Made by a program: the position numbers and the translations under genes. This document shows, piece after piece, positions 26,247 to 34,975 of a DNA stretch of 64,000 nt; within the stretch, counting starts at the first letter, position 1; the number at the start of each line of letters is the position of its first letter. The notes below the pieces were generated by a model. It searched no databases. It was not told the origin of the DNA and worked only from the letters and a program-made list of their open reading frames with translations. The stretch comes from Thermodesulfovibrio yellowstonii DSM 11347. Lineage in GTDB: Bacteria > Nitrospirota > Thermodesulfovibrionia > Thermodesulfovibrionales > Thermodesulfovibrionaceae. The DNA is taken from positions 1,850,001 to 1,914,000 of the forward strand of contig NC_011296.1 in assembly GCF_000020985.1 (NCBI RefSeq), written 5' to 3'.

Positions 26247-26716
26247 TTATAAACCTCCACCTAAAATCTCCTTTAATTTCATTACAAGAATCTTAAAGTT
26301 TTCCTTAATGTAATAATTTCGCCATTCTGCATCAACTATTGAGCCAAGTTTTACTGAGTAGTCATTTTTTGAAAAATCCTTTATACCTTCAAGTAATTGC
26401 TGAAGTTCCTCTTTTTTTGCGTTAAGAGGAACACCTTTTTTAAGCAAAAACTCTATATCAAAGACATCTCTGATTTCTTTTCTGTTTAAGAAAGCCTCTA
26501 TCTTTGTTTTCATTACTTCCTCAAGGAACAGAGTTCTTACCAGAACCTGAATGTTTGAGAATTTGCTTTGATTTATATTTATAGGTATTTCATTAAAGAT
26601 ATCTTGTTTACATTTTTGTTAATTATGTCAACTTTATAAATTTTCCTGCAAATTTCTCTCAGCTTCTGACATCTGGAATATTGGTCTGGAATTAAACTCA
26701 GATTCTTAAATCGTAA
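26247..26716 (-). pseudogene. AbiEii-like nucleotidyltransferase remnant, frameshifted
   Basis: Reading leftward, one frame from about 26716 gives CRKIYKVDIINKNVNKISL. A second frame takes over near 26600 and reads IFNEIPININQSKFSNIQ and on to VLVRTLFLEEVMKTKIEAFL, then NRKEIRDVFDIEFLLKKGV and the end at 26247. This resembles the C-terminal half of AbiEii/DUF1814 toxins. The two pieces join if one base is gained or lost near ATATCTTTAATG. The N-terminal nucleotidyltransferase motif (GGT) is missing. No AbiEi antitoxin gene remains. An 88-codon ORF from ATG 26513 is only the tail of this remnant. Confidence 0.6.
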
Positions 26717-26808
26717 TCACAGAAAACAGTGCCATGCAATCATTTAGGAGAGACTATTCTTTAGTAAAGGTTTATTCTTGATTTAAGGGATAAAAATTTG
26801 CTATATTG

Positions 26809-26836
26809 AAGTAATACCATAAAGGAGGTATTACTT
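26809..26836 (+). promoter_or_regulatory. Palindromic operator covering the vapB RBS
   Basis: AAGTAATACC (26809-26818) and GGTATTACTT (26827-26836) are perfect 10-base inverted repeats with an 8-base spacer. The second arm overlaps the Shine-Dalgarno AAGGAGG (26822-26828) and ends one base before the ATG. TATATT just upstream (26803-26808) is a likely -10. The site fits autoregulation by VapB or VapBC at the DNA level, and in RNA the hairpin would hide the RBS. Confidence 0.65.
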
Positions 26837-26837
26837 A

Positions 26838-27104
26838 ATGAAAAATATTACAGAAAAATCAGCTCTTACAAAGAAATATCAGATTACAATTCCCAAAAAA
26901 ATCAGAGAGTTTTTGAAGATAAATAAAGGTGATACGGTTAATTTTATAATTGAGAATAATGAAGTTAAGCTCAAACCTGTGAGGTCAAAAATAGAGGAAA
27001 ATTTCGGGAAGGTCAAACCTAAAAATAAACCAGAAGATTTTAACAAAATTAGAAATTTTATTGAGGCTCAAATTGCCCAGGAAGTTTCAAAGGAAATTAA
27101 ATGA
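26838..27104 (+). CDS. vapB: AbrB-fold antitoxin (VapB-like)
   Basis: This 88-residue protein has an AbrB/SpoVT swapped-hairpin DNA-binding domain (KYQITIPKKIREFLKINKGD, about residues 13-32). A charged C-terminal tail follows that would wrap around the toxin. It overlaps vapC by four bases (ATGA). The palindrome over its RBS is the likely operator. Confidence 0.9.
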   Translation: MKNITEKSALTKKYQITIPKKIREFLKINKGDTVNFIIENNEVKLKPVRSKIEENFGKVKPKNKPEDFNKIRNFIEAQIAQEVSKEIK

Positions 27105-27514
27105 GATTTATTGATACGAACTTTTTTCTTAGATATTTAACAAGAGACGAAGAAGAGAAAGCCTACGCAGTTTTAGAGCTATTAAAAAGAATTGAGAGAA
27201 ACGAGGAAAAAGTCATAACGAGTCCTTTGGTAATGTTTGAGTTAGTATTTACCCTTCAGAGTTTTTACAATTGTACAAGAGAGGAAATAAGAGACTTAGT
27301 TTTACCATTAATTTCTCTAAGAGGATTGAAGTTGCCTTTTAAAAAAATTTTTGAAAGGGCTTTGATTGATTTTCCTGAAAAACAGATTTCTTTTGCAGAC
27401 ATTTTTAATTATCACTTCATGATTGAGCACGGCATAAGAGAGATTTATAGCTTTGATAGGGATTTTGATAAATTCAAGGATATTTCAAGAATAACTCTCT
27501 CAGAAAAAAGTTAA
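27101..27514 (+). CDS. vapC: PIN-domain RNase toxin (VapC-like)
   Basis: The 137-residue PIN-domain protein keeps the acidic residues of an active nuclease: D5 (MRFIDTN), E47 (MFELV), D100 (SFADIF) and D119/D121 (SFDRDFD). VapC toxins cleave tRNA or rRNA. It is translated together with vapB and ends right at the convergent pabB stop. Confidence 0.92.
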   Translation: MRFIDTNFFLRYLTRDEEEKAYAVLELLKRIERNEEKVITSPLVMFELVFTLQSFYNCTREEIRDLVLPLISLRGLKLPFKKIFERALIDFPEKQISFADIFNYHFMIEHGIREIYSFDRDFDKFKDISRITLSEKS

Positions 27515-28537
27515 TTATCTTTTATAAAAAGCTTTCACTTTCAAGTAGAGCTCCTCTAACTCCCTCTCAGGCACTGAGTTCCAGACAATGCCACAGCCTG
27601 CGTAGTAGGAAAGCCTGTTACCTTTACCTACGGCGGTTCTTATAAGCACTGACAATGTAAAGTCAGTTTCATTTCTTACAAGTCCTCCGCATCCGCAATA
27701 ATAACTACGGGCATGAGGTTCAAGGATATCTATCATTTCAACAGCCTTTCTCTTTGGTGCACCTGTTACAGAGGCAGGAGGAAAAGTTTCCTTTATTATG
27801 TCAATAATGGATTTGTTTGTAATTCCTTCAACAGTAGAGTGCATTTGATAAAGAGTTCTGTATTTTGTTATTTTAAAAAGTTCTGTAACTTTTACGCTTC
27901 CAATCTGAGCAATTCTTCCTATGTCATTACGCATCATGTCTGTAATCATGAGGTTTTCTGCTTTGTCTTTGTGGCTGTTTTGAAGAAATCTCAATGATTT
28001 AGAAGTTCCCTTTATTGGCTTGCTGACGATTCTTTCACCTAACTTTTCCAGAAAGAGTTCCATAGAGCCAGAAACTACGAAAAAATCACCAAAATTGAGA
28101 AAAAATCCATATGGTACAGGCTGATTTTTGTAAAATCTGAAAAACAAATTCACAGGATTGCCCTTAAACTCAAAATCAAAACGATTTGTAAGATTTATCT
28201 GATAGACAGTGCCTTCTTCAATAAGATTGCGAATTTTTTGAATGCCTGCAATAAATTCACTGTCTTTTAAGCTCATGCTGTATGGCAGAAGATTATAGTG
28301 ACCCTTTTTTTTATTGATTTTTTTGAATTTTCTTATCTTGATAACTATCACTGAGGGCAAGTCCGTGCTCTGTAGCTTAAAATCAAGGATTTCACCTGAA
28401 AGGTCATAGGAAAATATGACAAAACTAATTGGTTCAACTTCTCTTATCTGAGAAAGACTTTGATAAAATCTAACATCTTCAATCTCTGCCTCATAAAATC
28501 CCTTTTTATTAAGCCAGCTACCACAAAGTATAAGCAT
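27515..28537 (-). CDS. pabB: Aminodeoxychorismate synthase component I
   Basis: This 340-residue chorismate-binding enzyme adds ammonia to chorismate on the path to 4-aminobenzoate and folate. The family signature FPPASVTGAPKRKAVEMI is at about residues 250-267, with IVSKPIKGT (the loop with Lys) at about 168-176 and a C-terminal YAGCGIVWNSVPERE. It is shorter than full-length TrpE/PabB (about 450) because the N-terminal lobe is reduced. It follows pabC immediately with no gap. pabA, the glutamine amidotransferase, is absent here. Confidence 0.9.
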   Translation of the reverse strand: MLILCGSWLNKKGFYEAEIEDVRFYQSLSQIREVEPISFVIFSYDLSGEILDFKLQSTDLPSVIVIKIRKFKKINKKKGHYNLLPYSMSLKDSEFIAGIQKIRNLIEEGTVYQINLTNRFDFEFKGNPVNLFFRFYKNQPVPYGFFLNFGDFFVVSGSMELFLEKLGERIVSKPIKGTSKSLRFLQNSHKDKAENLMITDMMRNDIGRIAQIGSVKVTELFKITKYRTLYQMHSTVEGITNKSIIDIIKETFPPASVTGAPKRKAVEMIDILEPHARSYYCGCGGLVRNETDFTLSVLIRTAVGKGNRLSYYAGCGIVWNSVPERELEELYLKVKAFYKR

Positions 28538-29278
28538 TTACAGGGAGTTTTCCTCTTCAATTATTGAGTTTATAGAGTTAAGGAGTTCGGGAGTTATAGA
28601 GTAATTTTTATTTTCAAACTGAACTACCGGTAATGCTCCGATAAGGCTGTTTGTTATAAATACTGATGAAGCATTGTAAAGGTCATCTATAGTAAGCCTT
28701 TCCTCTTTTACATTCATTTTTTCAATCAAAATCTCCATTGTTGTGCCCATCAATAGTCCACATTCACGGGTAGGAGTGAGAAGTTTGTTATCCTTAACTA
28801 TCAAAATATTTGAGGCTGAGCACTCTGTTATTTCATCTCTCTCGTTCAACATAATTGCATCATCAAAGCCCTTTGATAGAGCTTCTCTTTTTGCAAGAAT
28901 ATTTGGAAGATAGTTCATAGTTTTGTGATAGATAACAGGGTTCGCACTGTGCCTCTTTATGTTTGAAAGGCAGAGTTTTTTTGGTGTTCTATCAGGGACA
29001 AGCTCCTTCGCAATCACTAAAATTTCTGACTCCTTAGGCAGGGAGTAATAAAGAGCCTCTCCTTTTGAAAGCAAACAGAATTTTACATAGAGATTTTTTC
29101 TACCTTTAGTCTTTTTCTCTATTTCTTGACAGAATGTTTCATAATCAGGACAAGGAATCTGAAAAAAATCTGCTGAATTTTTAAGCCTCTGGTAATGTCT
29201 GAGGAGTTTAGGTGTTCTACCTCGCCAAAGCATTGTCTCAAAAAGCCCTTCACCGAATAAAAGTGCCCGCAATTCCAT
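28538..29278 (-). CDS. pabC: Aminodeoxychorismate lyase (PLP fold IV)
   Basis: This 246-residue PLP enzyme of the branched-chain-aminotransferase fold releases pyruvate from aminodeoxychorismate to give 4-aminobenzoate. The PLP Lys lies in YHKTMNYLPNILAKREA (about residues 117-133) and the conserved ECSASNILIVKDNKL and GLLMGTTMEIL blocks follow. It abuts pabB, confirming the pathway. D-amino-acid aminotransferase activity cannot be excluded from sequence alone. Confidence 0.9.
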   Translation of the reverse strand: MELRALLFGEGLFETMLWRGRTPKLLRHYQRLKNSADFFQIPCPDYETFCQEIEKKTKGRKNLYVKFCLLSKGEALYYSLPKESEILVIAKELVPDRTPKKLCLSNIKRHSANPVIYHKTMNYLPNILAKREALSKGFDDAIMLNERDEITECSASNILIVKDNKLLTPTRECGLLMGTTMEILIEKMNVKEERLTIDDLYNASSVFITNSLIGALPVVQFENKNYSITPELLNSINSIIEEENSL

Positions 29279-29406
29279 CAGTTTATTCTAATTTAAAAAT
29301 TTAGCACTTGTCTAAATTTTATCAAGCTTAATACTTTAATAAACTGAGAGAAAATATGCATGGGCAGAGTTTATAAAGAACATTTTAAATGCCACTCAAA
29401 ATAGTG

Positions 29407-30432
29407 TTATTTCTCATTTTTAAGCCATACAACTCTTTGAGGAAATGGAATTTCAATGCCTTCCTGTTGGAAACGTTTAAAAATTCTCTTTCTTAGTTCA
29501 TGTTGGACTGGATACTGGTCAACAAATTCTTTTACATGACACACAAGAGTAAAATCAAGAGAACTTTCACCAAAACCCGGGATAAATCTTACGACAGGAG
29601 AAGGTTCGCTGAGTAGCCCAGGAACTTCCTTTATTGCTTTTTTTACCTCTTCAATCAATATTTTTTCTACTAATTCAGGGTCTGAGTCATAACTAACACT
29701 TATGGGAATTTGGAATGACATTGTTTTTTCGGGAAGAAAATAATTTACAACAATACTTTGAGCAAGCTTACTGTTAGGAATTACTATCATATTATTGGGA
29801 AGCATTCTGATTCTTGTTGTCCTCCATGATATATCTTCAACGTATCCTTCCTGACCTGTCTCAAGCCTTATAAAGTCTCCAACTCTTACTGTTTTTTCTG
29901 CCATAATGTGAATACCTGCAAAGAGATTTTCAAGAGTATCTTTAAGAGCAAGAGCAACAGCTAAGCCGCCTATTCCTAAGGCTGTTATCAAAGGCGCTAT
30001 AGAAATTCCGAGAATGTTAAGGATAATTATAAAACCGATTAAATAGACAGCAGTTTTGATTATTGTGTTTAAAAGTCCTGTTGATTGAACAGAAACTGAT
30101 GAGCGATCAATATATCTGATAAAAACTCTGGTAACAAGATTTGCAGCAACTACGGTAATTGATAAGATTATCAAGATATGAATAGCCTTAATTATATAGA
30201 AAGTGTACTTTAAGGGAATTTCTGAACTTTCAAGTCCAATATAAAGAGCTATTCCTATACACCAAAAAATTGAAGGACTTTTAATTGTATTTATTATTAG
30301 ATTGTCAAAACCTGTTTTTGTTTTTTCAGCCCATTTATGAAGAATTCTGAATAAAAAACTTCTTACAATTAATAAAACTGCCAATACAAGTATTATTACA
30401 GCAATAGAAACCGCTACTTTTTCAATATGCAT
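29407..30432 (-). CDS. MscS-family mechanosensitive channel
   Basis: The 341-residue protein has four or five N-terminal membrane segments, the pore-lining helix with GIGGLAVALALKDTLENLFAG (about residues 154-174) and the cytosolic beta domain (GDFIRLETGQEGYVEDISWRTTRIR), ending in an alpha/beta vestibule domain. This matches the YnaI/YbdG-like MscS group. It protects against osmotic downshock. It lies nine bases after the KorA-like gene on the same strand. Confidence 0.9.
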   Translation of the reverse strand: MHIEKVAVSIAVIILVLAVLLIVRSFLFRILHKWAEKTKTGFDNLIINTIKSPSIFWCIGIALYIGLESSEIPLKYTFYIIKAIHILIILSITVVAANLVTRVFIRYIDRSSVSVQSTGLLNTIIKTAVYLIGFIIILNILGISIAPLITALGIGGLAVALALKDTLENLFAGIHIMAEKTVRVGDFIRLETGQEGYVEDISWRTTRIRMLPNNMIVIPNSKLAQSIVVNYFLPEKTMSFQIPISVSYDSDPELVEKILIEEVKKAIKEVPGLLSEPSPVVRFIPGFGESSLDFTLVCHVKEFVDQYPVQHELRKRIFKRFQQEGIEIPFPQRVVWLKNEK

Positions 30433-30441
30433 AACAATATA

Positions 30442-31518
30442 TTATTTTACAGAAACCATGGTTCTTTCAGAAGATGCATATCTTGCAAGAGCCTCATATA
30501 CATCTTCTGCTGTTACTATATTCCCTCCGGGTCTACCATACAAATAAACTTCAGCCATACCATTTACTGCAAGTTTTACATCTTCAACCATCTGTCCTGC
30601 ATTAAACTCTACAACAATGAATCTTTCAATTTCCTGTGCAAGCCGCCTTATTGGCTCTTCAGGAAAGGGGAACAATGTGATAGGTCTTAAAAGTCCGATT
30701 TTTAAGCCTTCTTGTCTTAATTTTCTTACTGCTGAAAGAGAAATCCTCGCAGCAGAGCCAAAGGCTACAACCACCACATCTGCATCATCTACAAAATAAG
30801 TTTCATATCTAACTTCTTTTTCTTTCCATTGTTTATATTTTCCCTGTAGCTTCCAATTGTGTTTCTCAAGTTCTCCTTCAGTCATCAACAGAGTTCTTAT
30901 AAATCGTGACGGTCTTCCCTTTGCTCCTGTGAGTGCCCATGAAGACTTATCATAGACTTTTAATTCCGGAACTCTCTGAATAAGAGGTTCCATCATCTGC
31001 GCAATTACTCCATCTCCAAGAATCATCACAGGATTTCTCCATTCATCAGCTTTTTCAAAGGCTAAAATTGTATAATCCCAGAGTTCCTGCACACTGAATG
31101 GCGCATATACAAGAAGCCTGTAATCTCCATGCCCACCACCCTTTACTGCTTGAAAATAGTCTGCCTGACTGCCTGAGATGTTTCCAAGCCCAGGTCCACC
31201 ACGCATCATATTTACAATAACTGCAGGAAGCTCAGCTCCTGCAAGATAGGAGATAGCTTCCTGTTTGAGGCTGATTCCTGGTGAACTTGAAGATGTCATG
31301 ACTCTTACGCCACATGCTGAAGCACCATAAATCATATTTATCGCAGCAATTTCACTTTCTGCCTGAATAAATACCCCGCCTGCTTCTGGTAATCTTTTTG
31401 ATAAATACTCAGGAATTTCATTCTGTGGCGTTATAGGGTATCCTGCATAAAATTTTAGCCCTGCCTGAATAGCAGCCTCTGCAACAGCTTCGTTGCCCTT
31501 CATTAGAACTTTATTCAT
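30442..31518 (-). CDS. 2-oxoacid:ferredoxin oxidoreductase alpha subunit (KorA/VorB type)
   Basis: From ATG 31518 (RBS GGAAGGAGC) the protein has 358 residues. A TTG at 31545 would add nine residues across the RBS and is rejected. It has the pyrimidine-binding domain (FYAGYPITPQNEIPEYLSKRL, GVRVMTSSSSPGISLKQEAISY) and the transketolase C-terminal domain (VVVVAFGSAARISLSAVRKL). These enzymes oxidise 2-oxoglutarate or branched-chain oxoacids to acyl-CoA with ferredoxin. The beta (TPP) and gamma subunit genes are not adjacent on either side, so the partners must be encoded elsewhere. Confidence 0.88.
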   Translation of the reverse strand: MNKVLMKGNEAVAEAAIQAGLKFYAGYPITPQNEIPEYLSKRLPEAGGVFIQAESEIAAINMIYGASACGVRVMTSSSSPGISLKQEAISYLAGAELPAVIVNMMRGGPGLGNISGSQADYFQAVKGGGHGDYRLLVYAPFSVQELWDYTILAFEKADEWRNPVMILGDGVIAQMMEPLIQRVPELKVYDKSSWALTGAKGRPSRFIRTLLMTEGELEKHNWKLQGKYKQWKEKEVRYETYFVDDADVVVVAFGSAARISLSAVRKLRQEGLKIGLLRPITLFPFPEEPIRRLAQEIERFIVVEFNAGQMVEDVKLAVNGMAEVYLYGRPGGNIVTAEDVYEALARYASSERTMVSVK

Positions 31519-31593
31519 ATTAGCTCCTTCCAAATTTTTTAACAATATATTATTTATAATTGTTTAAAGAATGTGCTGTCAAGAAAAGTTTTA

Positions 31594-31602
31594 TGCTATA
31601 AT
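31594..31602 (+). promoter_or_regulatory. Extended -10 promoter of the SapC-like gene
   Basis: TATAAT (31597-31602) is preceded by TG at 31594-31595, an extended -10 element, 31 bases before the ATG. The -35 region has no good consensus match. The RBS AGGAGG is at 31621-31626. Confidence 0.55.
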
Positions 31603-31633
31603 TTAAAAACTTTTTTATCAGGAGGAGGCTAAA

Positions 31634-32329
31634 ATGAAGGCAATAATGAAAGCATTTAAAAAAGCTGTTGCCTTAGATAGCACAGTTCATAGATATTTAA
31701 AAGTAAAAATGCCTGAAGATTATTTATATATGGAAAATGTTGAAGTTGTTCCTCTTACTTATTCTGAAATTTTATCTGCTACCATGTATTATCCTGTTAT
31801 GTTTGGTATTCAGGATGAAATTGTTTTTCCATTCGCTGTTATAGGAATTAATAATAAGAATATATTTCTAAAAAAGAATGGACAATGGAAGCTTGACACC
31901 GTGCCAAATATCTGCAAACATTATCCTTTTGGAGTATTTAAGGAGGAAGATGATTATACAATTATTTTTGATGAAACCTTTGCCTCATCAGATGGAGAAA
32001 GAATTTTTGACGATGATGGCAATGAAACAGAATTTTTTTCAAAAATAAAGGCAGGGCTCACAGAGCTTGCAAGAGATTTTCATGATGCAGAGGAATGTTC
32101 AAAGGAGTTATTTGAAGGAGGATACTTAAGAACATTAAATCTTGATATTGAAACAAAACTTGGTAAAATGCAGTTTCGCAATATGTTAATAGCCAATATT
32201 GAACATATGTCAAGACTTCAGCCTGAAAAACTTTACAACCTCAACTCAAAAGGTTATCTTTTAATTCTTCATGCTCATTATTTAAGCCTAAGAAATTTCA
32301 AGCTTTTTGATATATTTGCAGAGATTTGA
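31634..32329 (+). CDS. SapC-family protein
   Basis: The 231-residue protein fits the SapC family: an early LDSTVHRYLKVKMPEDYLYMEN, then VPLTYSEILSATMYYPVMFG, and an acidic FDETFASSDGERIFDDDGNETEF block. The family is named from S-layer-linked genes in Campylobacter, but its biochemical function is unknown. No signal peptide is seen. The 3' end runs 32 bases into the convergent heptosyltransferase gene. Confidence 0.75.
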   Translation: MKAIMKAFKKAVALDSTVHRYLKVKMPEDYLYMENVEVVPLTYSEILSATMYYPVMFGIQDEIVFPFAVIGINNKNIFLKKNGQWKLDTVPNICKHYPFGVFKEEDDYTIIFDETFASSDGERIFDDDGNETEFFSKIKAGLTELARDFHDAEECSKELFEGGYLRTLNLDIETKLGKMQFRNMLIANIEHMSRLQPEKLYNLNSKGYLLILHAHYLSLRNFKLFDIFAEI

Positions 32330-33116
32330 TTTTATTGAGTAAAAATTCAGGTTCCAGACATTTTCTTTCTTTGCACACATCAGGAAAACAGGCTGAACAG
32401 CTTTCATAACGAATAATCATAAAATTTTCACCAATAGGATGCCATACTTGAGGCTCTGTTGGACCAAAAATAATGATTGAAGGGATTCCAAGATAACTGC
32501 TTAAGTGACTTATTCCGCTATCAAGTCCAATATAAAGATTCGCTTTGCTTAGCAGTTTAGCGATTTCTACAGGATTTTCTATATAAACTGAGTTTTTAAA
32601 TACTTCTGCAAACTCTGTTTCAGCTGGACCAAGTAAATAGAGAATATCAAAGCCTAATTCTTTTAAAAATTTTTCTAACTCAAAGAAAAAAATTAAATCA
32701 GGATTTTTCTTTTTTGAACCACTTCCTGGATGAACAATGCAAAGATTATTATGTTTACTTTCTGAAAAAGATACTGGAAGAATCTTTGAATACCTTTCAT
32801 TATTAAAGCCAACTTTTTCTAAGTAATAATCAACAATCCAAGTTTGCTGTGTCGGAATTGGATTAATATAAATGGAGTTATTCTGGGAGTTTTTTAAAAT
32901 CTCTCTATTTTTTGAAAAAATTATTTTTAAATCATATTGTTCCTTTGGCTCATAAAAAACTGTTTTTATGCAAAATCCTGATATTTCAGCAAGCCTGAAG
33001 TATTCTGGATTTCCCCATACAGTAACATCATAGCCTTTTTTATTAAGTATTTCAAGAATCGGATAAATGAGAAGACTGTCACCTAATCCTCCCATCCGAT
33101 AAACAAGAGCTTTCAT
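32298..33116 (-). CDS. Glycosyltransferase family 9 (heptosyltransferase-like)
   Basis: The 272-residue GT-B fold enzyme starts YRMGGLGDSLLIYPIL, the GT9 N-terminal motif that contacts the acceptor. It later shows CIVHPGSGSKKKNPD and the donor-binding GLDSGISHLSSYLGIPSIIIFGPT. It probably adds heptose or a related sugar to the LPS core, in line with LPS genes at 13.5-16.7 kb. It is shorter than typical WaaC/WaaF (about 330). Four Cys near its C-terminus (SCSACFPDVCKERKC) are a family feature of some members. Confidence 0.85.
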   Translation of the reverse strand: MKALVYRMGGLGDSLLIYPILEILNKKGYDVTVWGNPEYFRLAEISGFCIKTVFYEPKEQYDLKIIFSKNREILKNSQNNSIYINPIPTQQTWIVDYYLEKVGFNNERYSKILPVSFSESKHNNLCIVHPGSGSKKKNPDLIFFFELEKFLKELGFDILYLLGPAETEFAEVFKNSVYIENPVEIAKLLSKANLYIGLDSGISHLSSYLGIPSIIIFGPTEPQVWHPIGENFMIIRYESCSACFPDVCKERKCLEPEFLLNKIKSLQIYQKA

Positions 33117-33132
33117 GATATAATTTTAAATC

Positions 33133-34944
33133 ATGTATAAAATTAGGACAAATCGTGGTGAAATTTTTGAAACTCATGGAGAGACTCTTCTCCAAGTTTT
33201 ACAGAGTCATGCTATCTATCTTCCAGCATCTTGTGGAGGCAAAGGAATTTGTGGAAGATGCAAATTAAGAATTGTTGAAGGCAAATCAAAAACATCTTCT
33301 TTTTTTGGAATATCAGAAGATGAAAAAAAACTTGGCTATGTTCTTGCATGTCAAACTTATCCAGAAAGTGATATTATAATTGAAGTTCCGGAAAAACTAA
33401 TTACTGTTACAGAAAGAATCTCCGCAGCAAAATTGTGGTTGGTTGAGAAACCTTTTAAAGACAATCCGTCTTTATTTGAACCCTTAGTTAAAAAAGTTTC
33501 ATTAAAGATTGAGCCTCCTACAATTGAAAATTCAAAAGCAGACTTTGAAAATATAAGACAGACTTTAAATAAAAAAATTTCAATATCCAGAAAACTTGTT
33601 TCACTGCTGCCTGAATTTTTAAGAAAAAATAAATGGCAGATTACTGTTGTTCTTACAGAAAAGGAAATTATTGATTTTATAGAACCAGATACAAAACTTT
33701 ATGGAGTTGCTGTTGATATAGGCACAACAACTGTTGCTATCGCTCTAATTGATCTTGAAGAAGGAAGAGTCATTGATATAGCCTCATGCTATAACTCTCA
33801 GATTTCCTATGGAGACGATGTTATTACACGAATTATTTACGCAGTTGAAAATAAAAATGGACTTGATATCTTAAGAAAATGCATTGTTGATGATATAAAT
33901 GCCCTCATTAATACAGTCTTCATGAAACACAGGGATGGGAAAATTTTATATGTAACAATCTCTGCAAATACAACAATGGCTCATATTTTCTGGGGAATTA
34001 ATCCAAAATATATAAGAGAAGAACCCTATACACCAGTTTTAAATCATTATCCTGTATGGAATGCGGCTCAGGCAAAACTTCTTATAGAACCAAATGCACC
34101 TGTTTACACAGTTTCATCTATTGCAGGTTATGTTGGAGGAGATATTGTTGCAGGTATATTGGCATCACAAATGTATCTTCAAGAAGAAATCTCTTTATTC
34201 ATAGACATTGGAACTAATGGAGAAGTTGTTATAGGTAATAAACAATGGCTTGTAACAGCATCTACCTCCGCAGGTCCTTGTTTTGAAGGAAGTGGAATAA
34301 GTTGTGGGATGAGAGCTACTTCAGGAGCTATAGAATCTTTCTCCTATAATAAAAATTCAGATAGTTTTAAAATAAAGGTAATTGGAGATATGCCACCATC
34401 AGGCATATGCGGCTCAGGAATGATAGATATTGTTTCTGAGCTTTTTTCAGAAGGAATTATTGATCAAAAGGGAAAACTCATTAAAGGATTTTCTCAATGG
34501 ATAAAAGAAGTTAATGATGAACAAAGATTCATTATTTCCGAAAACTGTTATATTACTCAGGCAGACATTGACAATATAATCAGGGCAAAAGCTGCAATTT
34601 ATGCAGGAATATCAACACTGCTTGAAGAAGTTGGAATTAGTGAAAAGGATATATCAAAGGTTTACATTGCAGGAGGATTTGGCGAGTTTATAAATATTAA
34701 AAAAGCATTAAAAATTGGCATGTTACCCAATTTACCCGAAAATAGATTTCAGTTTCTTGGGAATACTTCTTTAGCCGGTGCGATTTTATGCACTCTTAGT
34801 TATCAACTGAGAGAAACAGCTGAAGAAATCGCTGATAAAATGACGTATATTGACCTTTCACGTTCAAAAAAATTTATGGATGAATATATATCTGCACTAT
34901 TTTTACCTCATACAGATTGGGAAAGATTTAAAGAATTAAGTTAA
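33133..34944 (+). CDS. RACo-like corrinoid-protein reductive activator
   Basis: The 603-residue protein has an N-terminal [2Fe-2S] ferredoxin domain (C34, C40 and C43 in ASCGGKGICGRC, plus C75 region LACQTYP), a linker, then a DUF4445/ASKHA ATPase (VDIGTTTVAIALIDL, IDIGTNGEVVI, AGGFGEF). Characterised members use ATP to reduce the Co centre of corrinoid methyltransferase partners. The start lies 16 bases from the divergent GT9 start, and TATAAT (33119-33124) ends 8 bases before the ATG. No corrinoid protein or methyltransferase is adjacent; Wood-Ljungdahl genes would be expected elsewhere. Confidence 0.88.
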   Translation: MYKIRTNRGEIFETHGETLLQVLQSHAIYLPASCGGKGICGRCKLRIVEGKSKTSSFFGISEDEKKLGYVLACQTYPESDIIIEVPEKLITVTERISAAKLWLVEKPFKDNPSLFEPLVKKVSLKIEPPTIENSKADFENIRQTLNKKISISRKLVSLLPEFLRKNKWQITVVLTEKEIIDFIEPDTKLYGVAVDIGTTTVAIALIDLEEGRVIDIASCYNSQISYGDDVITRIIYAVENKNGLDILRKCIVDDINALINTVFMKHRDGKILYVTISANTTMAHIFWGINPKYIREEPYTPVLNHYPVWNAAQAKLLIEPNAPVYTVSSIAGYVGGDIVAGILASQMYLQEEISLFIDIGTNGEVVIGNKQWLVTASTSAGPCFEGSGISCGMRATSGAIESFSYNKNSDSFKIKVIGDMPPSGICGSGMIDIVSELFSEGIIDQKGKLIKGFSQWIKEVNDEQRFIISENCYITQADIDNIIRAKAAIYAGISTLLEEVGISEKDISKVYIAGGFGEFINIKKALKIGMLPNLPENRFQFLGNTSLAGAILCTLSYQLRETAEEIADKMTYIDLSRSKKFMDEYISALFLPHTDWERFKELS

Positions 34945-34975
34945 AATAGGCATAAATTCAGAGGCGGAGGAGAAA

